A stretch of DNA of 7,319 bases, from positions 1 through 7,319 of the forward strand of contig JAAFKL010000265.1 of the NCBI GenBank assembly GCA_021399405.1. Direction: 5' to 3'. Made by a program: the position numbers and the translations under genes. Shown piece after piece: positions 1-6,763 of this stretch. The notes under the pieces were generated by a model. It was not told the origin of the DNA. It ran no database searches and saw only the letters and a program-made list of their open reading frames with translations. The stretch is from Candidatus Heimdallarchaeota archaeon (GTDB taxonomy: Archaea > Asgardarchaeota > Heimdallarchaeia > Heimdallarchaeales > Kariarchaeaceae). How positions within the stretch are numbered: the first letter of the stretch is position 1; every line of letters starts with the position of its first letter.

Positions 1-201
1 CTGTTATTTTTGATCGTTATGCATTTATTGTTAAATGAATGTCCAAATGATAATTTTGAAAATTTTTGCGTATACCAATCACTAAGCGCAAATTTAAAAC
101 AACTTAGATTTCAAGGTTATATTAATATCAATGGTTTTGTTTTAAAGTCCAAATTATTGAATCAAGGTAATTCTAGAAACAAGATTAGCGTTTTCGAATG
201 A
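1..201 (+). CDS. Possible C-terminal end of an unrecognised protein, cut by the left edge
   Basis: The frame is open from the first base to a TGA at 199-201, giving 66 codons with no stop. That is longer than expected by chance in DNA this AT-rich, but not decisive. An in-frame TTG at 10 and ATG at 19 exist, yet the frame continues to the edge, so the true start is probably outside the window. The visible peptide begins with a hydrophobic stretch (LLFLIVMHLLL), then becomes polar with Asn, Ser and Lys. I see no motif or family resemblance. It converges on the winged-helix gene ending at 216, leaving 14 bases between the two stops. It may also be non-coding sequence. Confidence 0.3.
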   Translation: MLFLIVMHLLLNECPNDNFENFCVYQSLSANLKQLRFQGYININGFVLKSKLLNQGNSRNKISVFE

Positions 202-215
202 TATACTGTATTTTG

Positions 216-515
216 TTACTGATAATTCTCAAACTGTTCGTCAACGAATTTTTCTGCATAATCTCTGCCAAATTTTGAAAGATAAAATGAAGTACTTCTA
301 CCTCCAGGATGTTTTATTATAAGTCCCTTTGATTTTAAAAATTGAAGTGCTTTCGAGAATTTCTTGCTAAATTTTTTTTCTCTTTTAAATTCAGTAGGCA
401 TCTTTTTCTTAATATAATCTGCAGGATTGTGAGCAGAGAGGCTTCTATCATTTGAATAATAGACTGCGATGAGGACTTGTTTTTGATAATAAGTCATATC
501 ATCGTATTCAATCAC
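216..515 (-). CDS. Small winged-helix DNA-binding protein (99 aa), likely transcription regulator
   Basis: Probably a single-domain DNA-binding regulator. From the sequence: helix 1 at about residues 8-20 (TYYQKQVLIAVYY), helix 2 at about 30-38 (PADYIKKKM), and a Lys-rich recognition helix at about 48-64 ending in ALQFLKSKG. A beta-hairpin wing follows at about 65-80 (LIIKHPGGRSTSFYLS), then a short helix. The pattern 'LKSKGLI..GGRSTSFYLSKFG' is typical of archaeal MarR/ArsR-like winged helices, but I cannot name a specific family. The first codon is GTG at 515. A TATA-like box centred about 24 bases upstream would make it leaderless, which supports this start. The in-frame ATG at 497 would give a 93-residue product and cannot be excluded. 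The gene is divergent from a second winged-helix gene at 757, with a perfect palindrome upstream that could be its own operator. Confidence 0.8.
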   Translation of the reverse strand: MIEYDDMTYYQKQVLIAVYYSNDRSLSAHNPADYIKKKMPTEFKREKKFSKKFSKALQFLKSKGLIIKHPGGRSTSFYLSKFGRDYAEKFVDEQFENYQ

Positions 516-534
516 ATATTATATTTATATTTAT

Positions 535-542
535 TTTATAAA
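535..542 (-). promoter_or_regulatory. TATA-like box for the winged-helix gene at 515
   Basis: TTTATAAA, itself palindromic, is centred about 24 bases upstream of the GTG at 515 on the minus strand. In archaea transcription starts about 22-27 bases from the box centre, so the transcript would begin at or next to the GTG and be leaderless. The region is very AT-rich and chance boxes are common, so this is a plausible assignment only. Confidence 0.45.
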
Positions 543-551
543 TAGATTGTC

Positions 552-567
552 TTTAGTATATACTAAA
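552..567. repeat. Perfect 16-base palindrome, candidate operator
   Basis: The sequence TTTAGTATATACTAAA equals its own reverse complement over all 16 bases. It lies 10 bases upstream of the TATA-like box of the leftward winged-helix gene, where TFB/TATA assembly could be influenced, between two divergent winged-helix genes. A dimeric winged-helix regulator binding here is the natural inference, with autoregulation the simplest model. AT-rich DNA produces palindromes by chance more often, but 16 exact bases containing G and C at symmetric positions is notable. Confidence 0.5.
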
Positions 568-720
568 TCCATTGATTGTTACTTTAATTTTTTCCTGCGA
601 TATTTTATTAATTATGATAAACATATTAATAAAAGTCCTATTATAATATAATATGATGTATTTACTCATTGTATATGTTTATAAAATATTTACATTATGT
701 TCGGTTTGTATAATATAATG

Positions 721-728
721 TTTATATA
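721..728 (+). promoter_or_regulatory. TATA-like box for the winged-helix gene at 757
   Basis: TTTATATA is centred about 32 bases before the ATG at 757, predicting a transcript start near 750 and a leader of only a few bases. A similar ATGTTTATA string occurs at 675-683 and again at 718-726. The 11-mer TATAATATAAT occurs at 642-652 and 709-719. Several alternative boxes are therefore present in this intergenic region. No Shine-Dalgarno precedes the ATG, in keeping with near-leaderless initiation. Confidence 0.5.
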
Positions 729-756
729 GGGTATAGATAATATACTATATGCATAT

Positions 757-1194
757 ATGACTGTTACAGTAAAAGCAACCAAAGCATCTCAGTTCTATAA
801 TCAACAAAAACGTCAAGAAAGAAAATATACTATTCTTGGTTTTATTAGAACAAATAGCAATCAGACTGCTTATAGTCTTTCAAAATATTTTAATTGGCCC
901 TTAAAGTCAGTTCAAGATATATTAAAAGATCTAGAAAACGAATTTGAAGTCATATATACATTGAAAGTTGAAAATAATCGACAAAAAAAAGTGTACAGGC
1001 TAACATCAGCTTACGATGTAACCTATGATCATTTTAAATTGAAGAATATTCGAGAAGATCACAGGCGGCTTAAAATGGCCCAATTGAGCCAGCAAAGTGG
1101 TTTGACCATAACAATTGAGAATGATGACGGATCTGAAGTTGAACTTACTCCAGAAACACCTTTAGAAAATTATATTCATAGTTTGAATACATAA
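757..1194 (+). CDS. Winged-helix DNA-binding protein with acidic C-terminal extension (145 aa)
   Basis: Likely a transcription regulator. After a basic N-terminus (about residues 5-22, rich in Lys, Arg and Gln), a winged helix-turn-helix spans about residues 22-82. Helix 1 is YTILGFIRTN, helix 2 is TAYSLSKYF, and the recognition helix is PLKSVQDILKDLE at 48-60. A beta wing follows, ending in KKVYRL. Residues 90-110 form a charged helix. The last 30 residues hold a short beta hairpin (LTITIENDDGSEVEL) and an acidic tail, which could be an interaction or dimerisation element. I do not recognise the exact family. ATG at 757 is the only good start: it follows a TATA-like box at 721-728. An ATG at 749 is in a frame that stops at once. 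It diverges from the regulator at 515, so the two may regulate each other, though the sequence does not show this. Confidence 0.8.
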   Translation: MTVTVKATKASQFYNQQKRQERKYTILGFIRTNSNQTAYSLSKYFNWPLKSVQDILKDLENEFEVIYTLKVENNRQKKVYRLTSAYDVTYDHFKLKNIREDHRRLKMAQLSQQSGLTITIENDDGSEVELTPETPLENYIHSLNT

Positions 1195-1261
1195 GGAATC
1201 ACACTATACGTAATTTTGGACAGATAAAATTAAGTAAAATAAGAAAATATGAATCTTAAAT

Positions 1262-1295
1262 ATTGTTCAATTTACTGTTCGAGTAATCGAACAAT
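1262..1295. repeat. Nested inverted repeat, candidate operator or RNA hairpin upstream of the surface-protein operon
   Basis: Two inverted repeats share a right arm. TGTTCGA (1276-1282) and TCGAACA (1287-1293) form 7-base perfect arms around GTAA. ATTGTTC (1262-1268) is the reverse complement of GAACAAT (1289-1295). The GTTC/GAAC half-site thus occurs three times within 34 bases. No T-run follows on the plus strand, so it does not look like an intrinsic terminator for the gene ending at 1194. It lies 50 bases upstream of the TATA-like box at 1345. An operator with spaced half-sites is the favoured reading, and a hairpin in a 3' untranslated region is the alternative. Confidence 0.45.
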
Positions 1296-1344
1296 ACGAA
1301 AACTACAAAATTACTATGTGTTAAATTGTTGGCGATTGATTCAA

Positions 1345-1357
1345 TTTATAATATAAA
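1345..1357 (+). promoter_or_regulatory. TATA-like box of the surface-protein operon
   Basis: TTTATAATATAAA begins 33 bases before the ATG at 1378. With the first eight bases as the TATA box, transcription would start near 1375, within about three bases of the ATG. There is no Shine-Dalgarno in the short CTCCAAGACCAT stretch before the ATG. A leaderless or nearly leaderless transcript is therefore likely for the first gene of the operon. Confidence 0.55.
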
Positions 1358-1377
1358 TTCTGCATCTCCAAGACCAT

Positions 1378-3831
1378 ATGACACAGAAAAATAGTATATA
1401 TTTTATATTTTTGATATCATTGCTAATTGTTTCTACCGGGATTGTTGAAGCCCAAGGTGATGAAACTGAAACCCAATCTATCGATTTGAATTTCGGTAAA
1501 TCCACTGAGAAAGAATTCTCATTCGAAACAAGCAACAAACCGACCTTACCGGATATTGGGGGGTATAGTACAACTAATTTATCTAGTTTTCCTGTTGAAG
1601 GATCAACTGTCTATGGACATAATGATGTAGTTACTGAAATTAATCAGCCATTTTATCAAATAACAGTGACTTTAGTTGCGATTTATATTGTTGATGACCA
1701 TGATGGCACACTTCAAGGTGCTGGGGAGATATTTCTACAAGGAGGAGTGAATGGAAATAAATCACGATTTCCAAGTGCGACGGAATATGCAATTAACAAT
1801 GGCGAAAATATAACAGCCATCGATGAAATCGTTTTATTCACTAAAGCAAAGAGCATTGATATTAAATATGAAGTCAGGGAATCAGATCCTGGGAGTCCAG
1901 ATGATTCCCTTGGGTTCGTCTCGTACGTTGCGAACCCAGCTAACGAGAGTGTAGAATTAATCACCGACTTAACAGATGCACGGGTATATTTTGACATATA
2001 TGCAACTCTCTTAGGTAATAGCATAACCGCAGGTGAGCTCTTGCAGGGTTATCAGCCATTTATTTATGTAGATGATGAGACTTCTGCAACTGAAATGCCT
2101 GATTATGTAGTTGGTAGAGTGATAAGTGGAAATGATCAAGGAACAAGTGCATTGGTTCTTCAGTACTACTACTATTGGGCAACAGAAAATTCTCCTGATG
2201 GTGGGATATATAGTTTTGAGCTACACAAAAATGACTTTGAGGCAGTTTTAATTTACCTGGACACATCAAACATTGATCAACCATATCGTGTTGTCTTCAA
2301 TAGCTGGCAATATAGCAATTTAGACGAATTCCCTTCTGAGAATATTTTAATTTTGGAGAAAGGAGCATTACCATCAAATTTGAATTATGTAGCAAACATC
2401 AGTTCAGATCTGCAAGTCTTATTAGGTGGTAGCACTGAATTGAATGCTATAACAGCTGATTATAATGCAGTTCATACATGGGAATATAATACTTTACTAA
2501 ATTTACATACTGATGCTGAGATAACATCACTTTATGGGTTCAAAACCTTGGATATGACAGTGGATACTAGCTACCATACTTTTGACCTGGGTCCAGGTGG
2601 TATAGATTATGGATATAATTATACAGTCCAAGCTTTGAACACATCAAAATTGCAAGAATGGTATGCTGAAGTTGGTGATACTTTTGATCAGGGAACTCAT
2701 CAGTGGAGTTTCTTTGGATTGGATGTACCAATTGTTGCTCCTTTTGCTCATGACGTTAATCAAGTATTTGCCAAACCATACATAATTAGCGCATACAAAA
2801 ATGTGGTTGAAGATGCAGGAGCACTAACCGTTGCAAAGGATTCATATCTTAATACCACTAGCTCATTAACAGTTGGAATCGGGTTCAATATACCAGCTAC
2901 CGTTGAGGTAACTTATCCTAAATCCCTTGATGTTGGTACAAACTCTATTGAGTTTGAATTGAAACAAACTACATCTGATACTTATATTGAGATTTCTTAC
3001 GAGTATTTCACCAATATATCTTTTGCATATTGGTTTATGCAAGCGAATTTTGAAATGAGTAATAATGGATCAATGAAAGTAAATATGTTATCAGATTCAG
3101 TCACCTCGGTCCTAGATGCACTTGGATTATCCTCTTGGGAAAAGAGTGATGTTCCTTTTAATGATTATGTAACTCTAGATAGTTTTGTAATTTCACCGAA
3201 AATATTGGGTACAATCATATCTGGAGAAATCAGTGTGGATCTTTGGAGTGTACTGCAGGCTGTGATTGAAGCCTTTTACCCCCCTTCCAAACCTGTTTTC
3301 CGAATAGCAAATTTCTTCATTGATTCGCTCTCCCTTACAGCGAGTTTTGCAATGGCGAGTGATATCAGTCATACTATTTCATCGCCAACAACAGGAGTTA
3401 CGCTCTCCAAAACTGAAATCACATACACTGAGGATACGCTAATTCAAGCTGCTGATTTAACCATCGATAGTGTAGCTGATCTCTCAAGTGATGTCGATGT
3501 AATTGTTGGTACAAATAACTATGGCTTAACATTTACTACAGATTGGTCATTAACTTTAGCATTTAAACTGCCAGTAAGTTTACTGGTGCCAGATTTAGTG
3601 TGGGACATTGGGACATTCCCGACCTTGAGTGCAGATCTTTTATCTTCACCAGGAGATACATTAACGATCCAAGATGCAGTAGTAATTAGTTCAACTAGTT
3701 CAACAACCTCAAGTACTACAACACCTCCAACCTCAACTGAAGATAGTGATGGTGGAGATTCTTCATTGAATATTATTGTATTTGGATTGGGATTTATGGT
3801 ACTAAGCCTGATTTACAGAAGGAGAACGTAG
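1378..3831 (+). CDS. Large secreted, C-terminally membrane-anchored protein with possible C2-like domain (817 aa)
   Basis: A cell-surface protein of unknown function. Visible order: Sec signal peptide at about 1-26 (hydrophobic core IYFIFLISLLIVST, ending VEA-Q); a beta-rich ectodomain from about 35 to 765; a Ser/Thr/Pro stalk at about 771-787; an acidic DSDGGD; a membrane helix at about 797-813; and the basic end RRRT. This is a type I topology with almost the whole protein outside. Residues 92-215 look C2-like: a strand into the acidic loop DDHDG (106-110), then ESDPGSPDDSLG (168-179), which resembles a Ca-binding C2 loop. Residues 260-310 (QYYYYW, then HKNDFEAVLIYLD) recall the H..D.E motif of Vps62-like proteins. 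Both assignments are tentative. About ten N-X-S/T sequons suit N-glycosylation. The remainder (about 330-765) is beta-rich with no repeat that I recognise. It is followed by a second surface gene 13 bases downstream. Confidence 0.85.
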   Translation: MTQKNSIYFIFLISLLIVSTGIVEAQGDETETQSIDLNFGKSTEKEFSFETSNKPTLPDIGGYSTTNLSSFPVEGSTVYGHNDVVTEINQPFYQITVTLVAIYIVDDHDGTLQGAGEIFLQGGVNGNKSRFPSATEYAINNGENITAIDEIVLFTKAKSIDIKYEVRESDPGSPDDSLGFVSYVANPANESVELITDLTDARVYFDIYATLLGNSITAGELLQGYQPFIYVDDETSATEMPDYVVGRVISGNDQGTSALVLQYYYYWATENSPDGGIYSFELHKNDFEAVLIYLDTSNIDQPYRVVFNSWQYSNLDEFPSENILILEKGALPSNLNYVANISSDLQVLLGGSTELNAITADYNAVHTWEYNTLLNLHTDAEITSLYGFKTLDMTVDTSYHTFDLGPGGIDYGYNYTVQALNTSKLQEWYAEVGDTFDQGTHQWSFFGLDVPIVAPFAHDVNQVFAKPYIISAYKNVVEDAGALTVAKDSYLNTTSSLTVGIGFNIPATVEVTYPKSLDVGTNSIEFELKQTTSDTYIEISYEYFTNISFAYWFMQANFEMSNNGSMKVNMLSDSVTSVLDALGLSSWEKSDVPFNDYVTLDSFVISPKILGTIISGEISVDLWSVLQAVIEAFYPPSKPVFRIANFFIDSLSLTASFAMASDISHTISSPTTGVTLSKTEITYTEDTLIQAADLTIDSVADLSSDVDVIVGTNNYGLTFTTDWSLTLAFKLPVSLLVPDLVWDIGTFPTLSADLLSSPGDTLTIQDAVVISSTSSTTSSTTTPPTSTEDSDGGDSSLNIIVFGLGFMVLSLIYRRRT

Positions 3832-3833
3832 AA

Positions 3834-3839
3834 AGGTGA
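3834..3839 (+). promoter_or_regulatory. Shine-Dalgarno deciding the start of the second surface gene
   Basis: AGGTGA matches the anti-Shine-Dalgarno of archaeal 16S rRNA (part of AGGAGGTGAT) and ends five bases before the ATG at 3845. The GTG inside this motif, at 3836, is in the same frame and could be taken as a start, but it would be part of its own ribosome-binding site. ATG 3845 is therefore preferred. It is the only clear Shine-Dalgarno among the genes whose starts lie in the window, as expected for an internal operon gene where the first gene is leaderless. Confidence 0.75.
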
Positions 3840-3844
3840 AATAT

Positions 3845-4504
3845 ATGAGATTTGTACTAATTCTTTTCTTGATTTTGTTTGGATCGAATGTGTCATCAAG
3901 TTCTGGCGCAGTTTGGGGTTGGTTTGCAACTGAAAATAATTATGAATTTGAATTAGATCTGGATTTTCCTAGTCTTGTTTGGGAGGAAGGTATTCAACAA
4001 TCATTTGACTATTCTATATCATATCAATCTTTAGGGTCTCACCCTGACGGTGATCTAGAAAGTTTTACCTATGAATTAATAATCTATTACGAATCAACAA
4101 TAAATCCTGTTTCATTCTTTTTAGTAGTTGATAATGCACCTGACATAAATTCAGGGACAAAAGAAGGGACAACGACTCATACTCCGCCAGTTACTCTAAG
4201 CGATAATGAGAGAGAGACCGCATACGTTACTGTCAAAATTTTTAGAGAGTATGCTTCATCAACTTCAACATTTGAATTCGGAGTTGGGTGGGTTCAAATT
4301 GCTGATCCGTTATCATTGGAGGATATAACAATGACTGAGACTGTTTATTTAACCCAAACTACAACTGAAATATCTAACCAAACAACAACCGAAACAGAAG
4401 AAAACCGATTACCCATAAATAAATTTTCAATGCTGATTGGGTTGTCATTAATGATACTCAGTTACAAACTTCACAGATCTAAGTCTAGAGATATAGAATA
4501 CTAA
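3845..4504 (+). CDS. Secreted, membrane-anchored beta-rich protein (219 aa)
   Basis: A second cell-surface protein of unknown function. From ATG 3845: signal peptide at about 1-22 (MRFVLILFLILFGSNVSSSSGA); an ectodomain at about 25-155 of alternating hydrophobic strands (for example QSFDYSISY, FTYELIIYY, AYVTVKIF, TFEFGVGWVQI) consistent with one Ig-like beta-sandwich. A Thr/Glu-rich stalk runs at about 160-187 (repeated TTTE units). A rather short hydrophobic segment at about 194-207 and the basic, charged tail HRSKSRDIEY follow. The architecture copies the upstream 817-residue protein in small. There is no Cys in the mature ectodomain and no catalytic motif. It lies 13 bases after the upstream stop with its own Shine-Dalgarno, so the two are almost certainly co-transcribed and may act together at the surface. 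That partnership is inferred from context only. Confidence 0.85.
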   Translation: MRFVLILFLILFGSNVSSSSGAVWGWFATENNYEFELDLDFPSLVWEEGIQQSFDYSISYQSLGSHPDGDLESFTYELIIYYESTINPVSFFLVVDNAPDINSGTKEGTTTHTPPVTLSDNERETAYVTVKIFREYASSTSTFEFGVGWVQIADPLSLEDITMTETVYLTQTTTEISNQTTTETEENRLPINKFSMLIGLSLMILSYKLHRSKSRDIEY

Positions 4505-4872
4505 AATCCAGCCTTTAAGGTTATGAAAATTCTAAATAAGCCAATTATAATAAATTATTTTTGCGGATAGCGTGCACTATACGAAATTTGAAATTATTTA
4601 TTGGAAATTATATTTAGATAGGATTGATTAGATTGGGATATAGATATGAATTAACATTGCCTCAAGAAGAATTTTGTATTTTGGGTACATTGTCCCCATA
4701 AGAGGTTTCCAGATGCTGAAAGGCCTGCTAAAACTATAACAGGTACTATGTTGATCAATTTGCTTGCGAATATATATTTTAATGACAGAAATATGGTCAT
4801 AGAGTATAATTGATATTATCATATATTTACAAGGAAACCTTGATTCAGACACCAATCCGAAAGTATTCTGCC
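4505..4872. other. Convergent intergenic region without an intact gene
   Basis: This 368-base stretch separates the ends of two transcription units facing each other. It contains the possible decayed reading frame described separately at 4618-4813. A TATA-like TTATATTTA lies just before it (about 4609-4617). A small perfect hairpin, CAAGG-AAA-CCTTG, lies at 4830-4842, just downstream of the stop of the leftward gene. I see no T-rich tract that would make a convincing terminator on either strand, and no tRNA-like or repeat structure. Confidence 0.6.
4618..4813 (+). pseudogene. Possible frameshifted N-terminal remnant of a GPP34/GOLPH3-like protein
   Basis: Two plus-strand frames adjoin. The first, open from 4618 to the TAA at 4699, includes YELTLPQEEFCILGTL. 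The second, open from 4655 to the TGA at 4811, includes HKRFPDAERPAKTI followed by TGTMLINLLANIYFNDRN. Removing one C from the CCCC run at 4694-4697 joins them into a single product of about 64 codons. The joined product resembles the start of the GPP34/GOLPH3 fold as I recall it: an LTL.EE..LL.L opening, then about 30 residues later G.ML.ELAL.GR..L. The spacing between these two motifs agrees with human GOLPH3 to within a residue. GPP34 proteins bind phosphoinositide membranes in eukaryotes, and bacterial homologues exist. Only the N-terminal third could be present here, so this would be a truncated remnant. A TTG at 4633 could have been a start. The resemblance rests on memory, not an alignment search. 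Confidence 0.35.
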
Positions 4873-6723
4873 TTAAATTTGATCTTTAATTTGATTGAAA
4901 ATTTGTAATATAGGTGTTTCAAACAAAATTTCATGCTTTCCCAAAAATATCTCCTCCTTAATCCAATTATAAGCAAGATCGAGCATATTCAAATTATCAT
5001 CTTGGTAGGTTTTAATAGTTTCAATCAAAGTTGCTATCTCAAAAATCTCATATACACCGTTCATACTAAGTAAATCAGAAATAAATTCATTAATTGTACC
5101 AGAAATAATATGTCTGATTAGTTCACTTTTGATTGCAACTAAAATATAGGGAAACGAAAGCATTCTATCAGAAATATTCAGAGATAAATTAAGAAGATCA
5201 TTTATTTTATCTTTGCCATTCTCAATTTGATTTAACAAGAACTCATAGTACATTATAATTACTAGACTAAATCTTAAGTCATCTTCTTTCACAATATTCA
5301 GTAATTCTGAATAAGCCCTAACAAGTTCCAAGTATTCATTTTCGTAATTAGTACTAAGGTGGATTTTGACAGATCTCACTTTGATCGAAATTAAATTAAT
5401 GTATATTTCTCCAATTTCTGGCTTTTCAGATATTTTTCTTATCAATTCATTATACATTTCGATATCTTTTAAATCCTTAAATTCTTTTAATTCAAGCCCT
5501 AAATTGACCATTTTGTGGATAGTTTTGATAACATATAATGAACTAATACCACCATTCAAGTTCTTATTATTTGTAGATTCAATATTTACATTATCTAAAA
5601 ATTTTCTACTAACTTCGAATGACGATTTATAATCTTTAGTTAATATGAACTGTAAATTCTTAATTCTGTAGATTAGATAGTTATTCAAAGATTTAATTTT
5701 AGAGTGGCTCTCTTCTAAATTTTTGATTAAATCTAATGCTAAGACATCTTCTCCACGTCTAATATAGATTTCAATCAATGACATATGAAGCTCATGATAT
5801 TCAAAGAAATAAAATTTAGTTAAATCATTATTATCGATTAAATTGATTGCTTCATTTAAATTTAATATCGATTTATCAAAATCACGTTGTTTGTGAGATA
5901 TATCAGAACTCAATTGAAGGATGTTGATCATATCAAAAAATAATTTATGATAATCCGCTTGTATTAATGCTTCGGACAAAATTAATTGAATACCAGACAT
6001 AGATTCAACTTCGTCCAACCAATCTAATAGATTACAATACAAATATTTCAAGAAAATTTCGTCATAATCAACAATATCGCTATCCCAATTTGGTTCTATG
6101 AACGCATGTTTCAATCGGGTTGCTCTCTCCTTAACCAGATGAGTCTTATCATCATCCGAAAATTTGGTTTCAAGCAAATTAAAAGCATTTTCAAATTCTT
6201 CTTTTGCTGCATTTAATTTCCTCCACCTCATCAAAATCCTCCCTTTCAAACAAATATAACGGAACTCATAAAACTTATCATCCAACGTTTCACCAAACTT
6301 CAATATCTGCCCTAATTCAACCAAAGCCTCATGATGCTGGAAGTTACGCATATATCTGATCATTTTCAATTTGTGTTCTAATAACAAAGCTTCATTATCT
6401 AACTCATTTTTTAGAAATAATTTGTTAAATCCAGTTTGAACCTCCCATTCACTATTATCAAGAAAAATCGATCCTGCAAAATCTACTAGTTGCACATCGA
6501 TAATTCCAAATTTTCCAATAGCATTTTCTAAATTCATTATTTTCTGAGTTTTCAAATCAGTTATTCTTGTATACCTACCAATTTCCGCCAAATATTCTTT
6601 TACAGCAAATTTCCTTTTTGGATCTTTTGTTTTGCTTTTTCTATTATCAAAGATCTCTTTGGGTAGCAATTTGCTTCTAATCCATAACCATTTAGTAACA
6701 GATATTATATCAATATATTCCAT
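4873..6723 (-). CDS. Large alpha-helical protein with TPR-like segments (616 aa)
   Basis: Probably a cytoplasmic scaffold or interaction protein: there is no signal peptide or membrane segment, and the composition is rich in Leu, Ile, Asn, Glu and Lys with heptad-like helices. TPR-like helix pairs are visible at about residues 155-185 (YICLKGRILMRWRKLNAAKEEFENAF), 260-297 (DKSILNLNEAINLID) and 310-338 (YHELHMSLIEIYIRRGEDVLALDLIKNLEE). Later helices to 616 look similar but diverged. The first 90 residues are basic and not repeat-like (KRKFAVKEYLAEIGRYTRITDLKTQK) and may be a separate domain. I chose ATG 6723. A TTG two codons upstream (6729) is in frame but unnecessary, and neither has a clear Shine-Dalgarno. 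It starts 40 bases after the stop of the methyltransferase gene on the same strand, so co-transcription is likely. I do not recognise a named family or a nuclease motif. The exact role is unknown. Confidence 0.8.
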   Translation of the reverse strand: MEYIDIISVTKWLWIRSKLLPKEIFDNRKSKTKDPKRKFAVKEYLAEIGRYTRITDLKTQKIMNLENAIGKFGIIDVQLVDFAGSIFLDNSEWEVQTGFNKLFLKNELDNEALLLEHKLKMIRYMRNFQHHEALVELGQILKFGETLDDKFYEFRYICLKGRILMRWRKLNAAKEEFENAFNLLETKFSDDDKTHLVKERATRLKHAFIEPNWDSDIVDYDEIFLKYLYCNLLDWLDEVESMSGIQLILSEALIQADYHKLFFDMINILQLSSDISHKQRDFDKSILNLNEAINLIDNNDLTKFYFFEYHELHMSLIEIYIRRGEDVLALDLIKNLEESHSKIKSLNNYLIYRIKNLQFILTKDYKSSFEVSRKFLDNVNIESTNNKNLNGGISSLYVIKTIHKMVNLGLELKEFKDLKDIEMYNELIRKISEKPEIGEIYINLISIKVRSVKIHLSTNYENEYLELVRAYSELLNIVKEDDLRFSLVIIMYYEFLLNQIENGKDKINDLLNLSLNISDRMLSFPYILVAIKSELIRHIISGTINEFISDLLSMNGVYEIFEIATLIETIKTYQDDNLNMLDLAYNWIKEEIFLGKHEILFETPILQIFNQIKDQI

Positions 6724-6763
6724 TTGCAATATTTTTTTCTTAGTAATTATAAATCCGTTTTTG

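Noticed and set aside
1276..1293. Hairpin as an intrinsic terminator for the winged-helix gene ending at 1194
   Set aside because: No T-rich run follows on the plus strand and the hairpin is 80 bases past the stop. An operator or other role fits better.
1341..1538. 65-codon minus-strand frame overlapping the start of the 817-residue gene
   Set aside because: It lies opposite the signal-peptide region of a well-supported gene and shows no protein-like pattern.
1713..2284. Two minus-strand frames of 103 and 74 codons
   Set aside because: Both are antisense to the ectodomain of the 817-residue protein, which has a clear signal peptide, anchor and stalk. They are shadows.
4628..4855. 75-codon minus-strand frame in the convergent region
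   Set aside because: Its composition (Ile, Tyr, Pro, with no organised domain) is unconvincing and it is antisense to the more protein-like plus-strand remnant. It also lacks a promoter or Shine-Dalgarno.
5366..5632. 88-codon plus-strand frame inside the helical-repeat gene
   Set aside because: It is opposite a long, coherent helical reading frame and is rich in Ile, Leu, Phe and Ser, as expected from antisense of Asn/Lys/Glu codons.
6724..6729. TTG start for the helical-repeat protein
   Set aside because: An in-frame ATG is only two codons later, and no ribosome-binding site favours the TTG.
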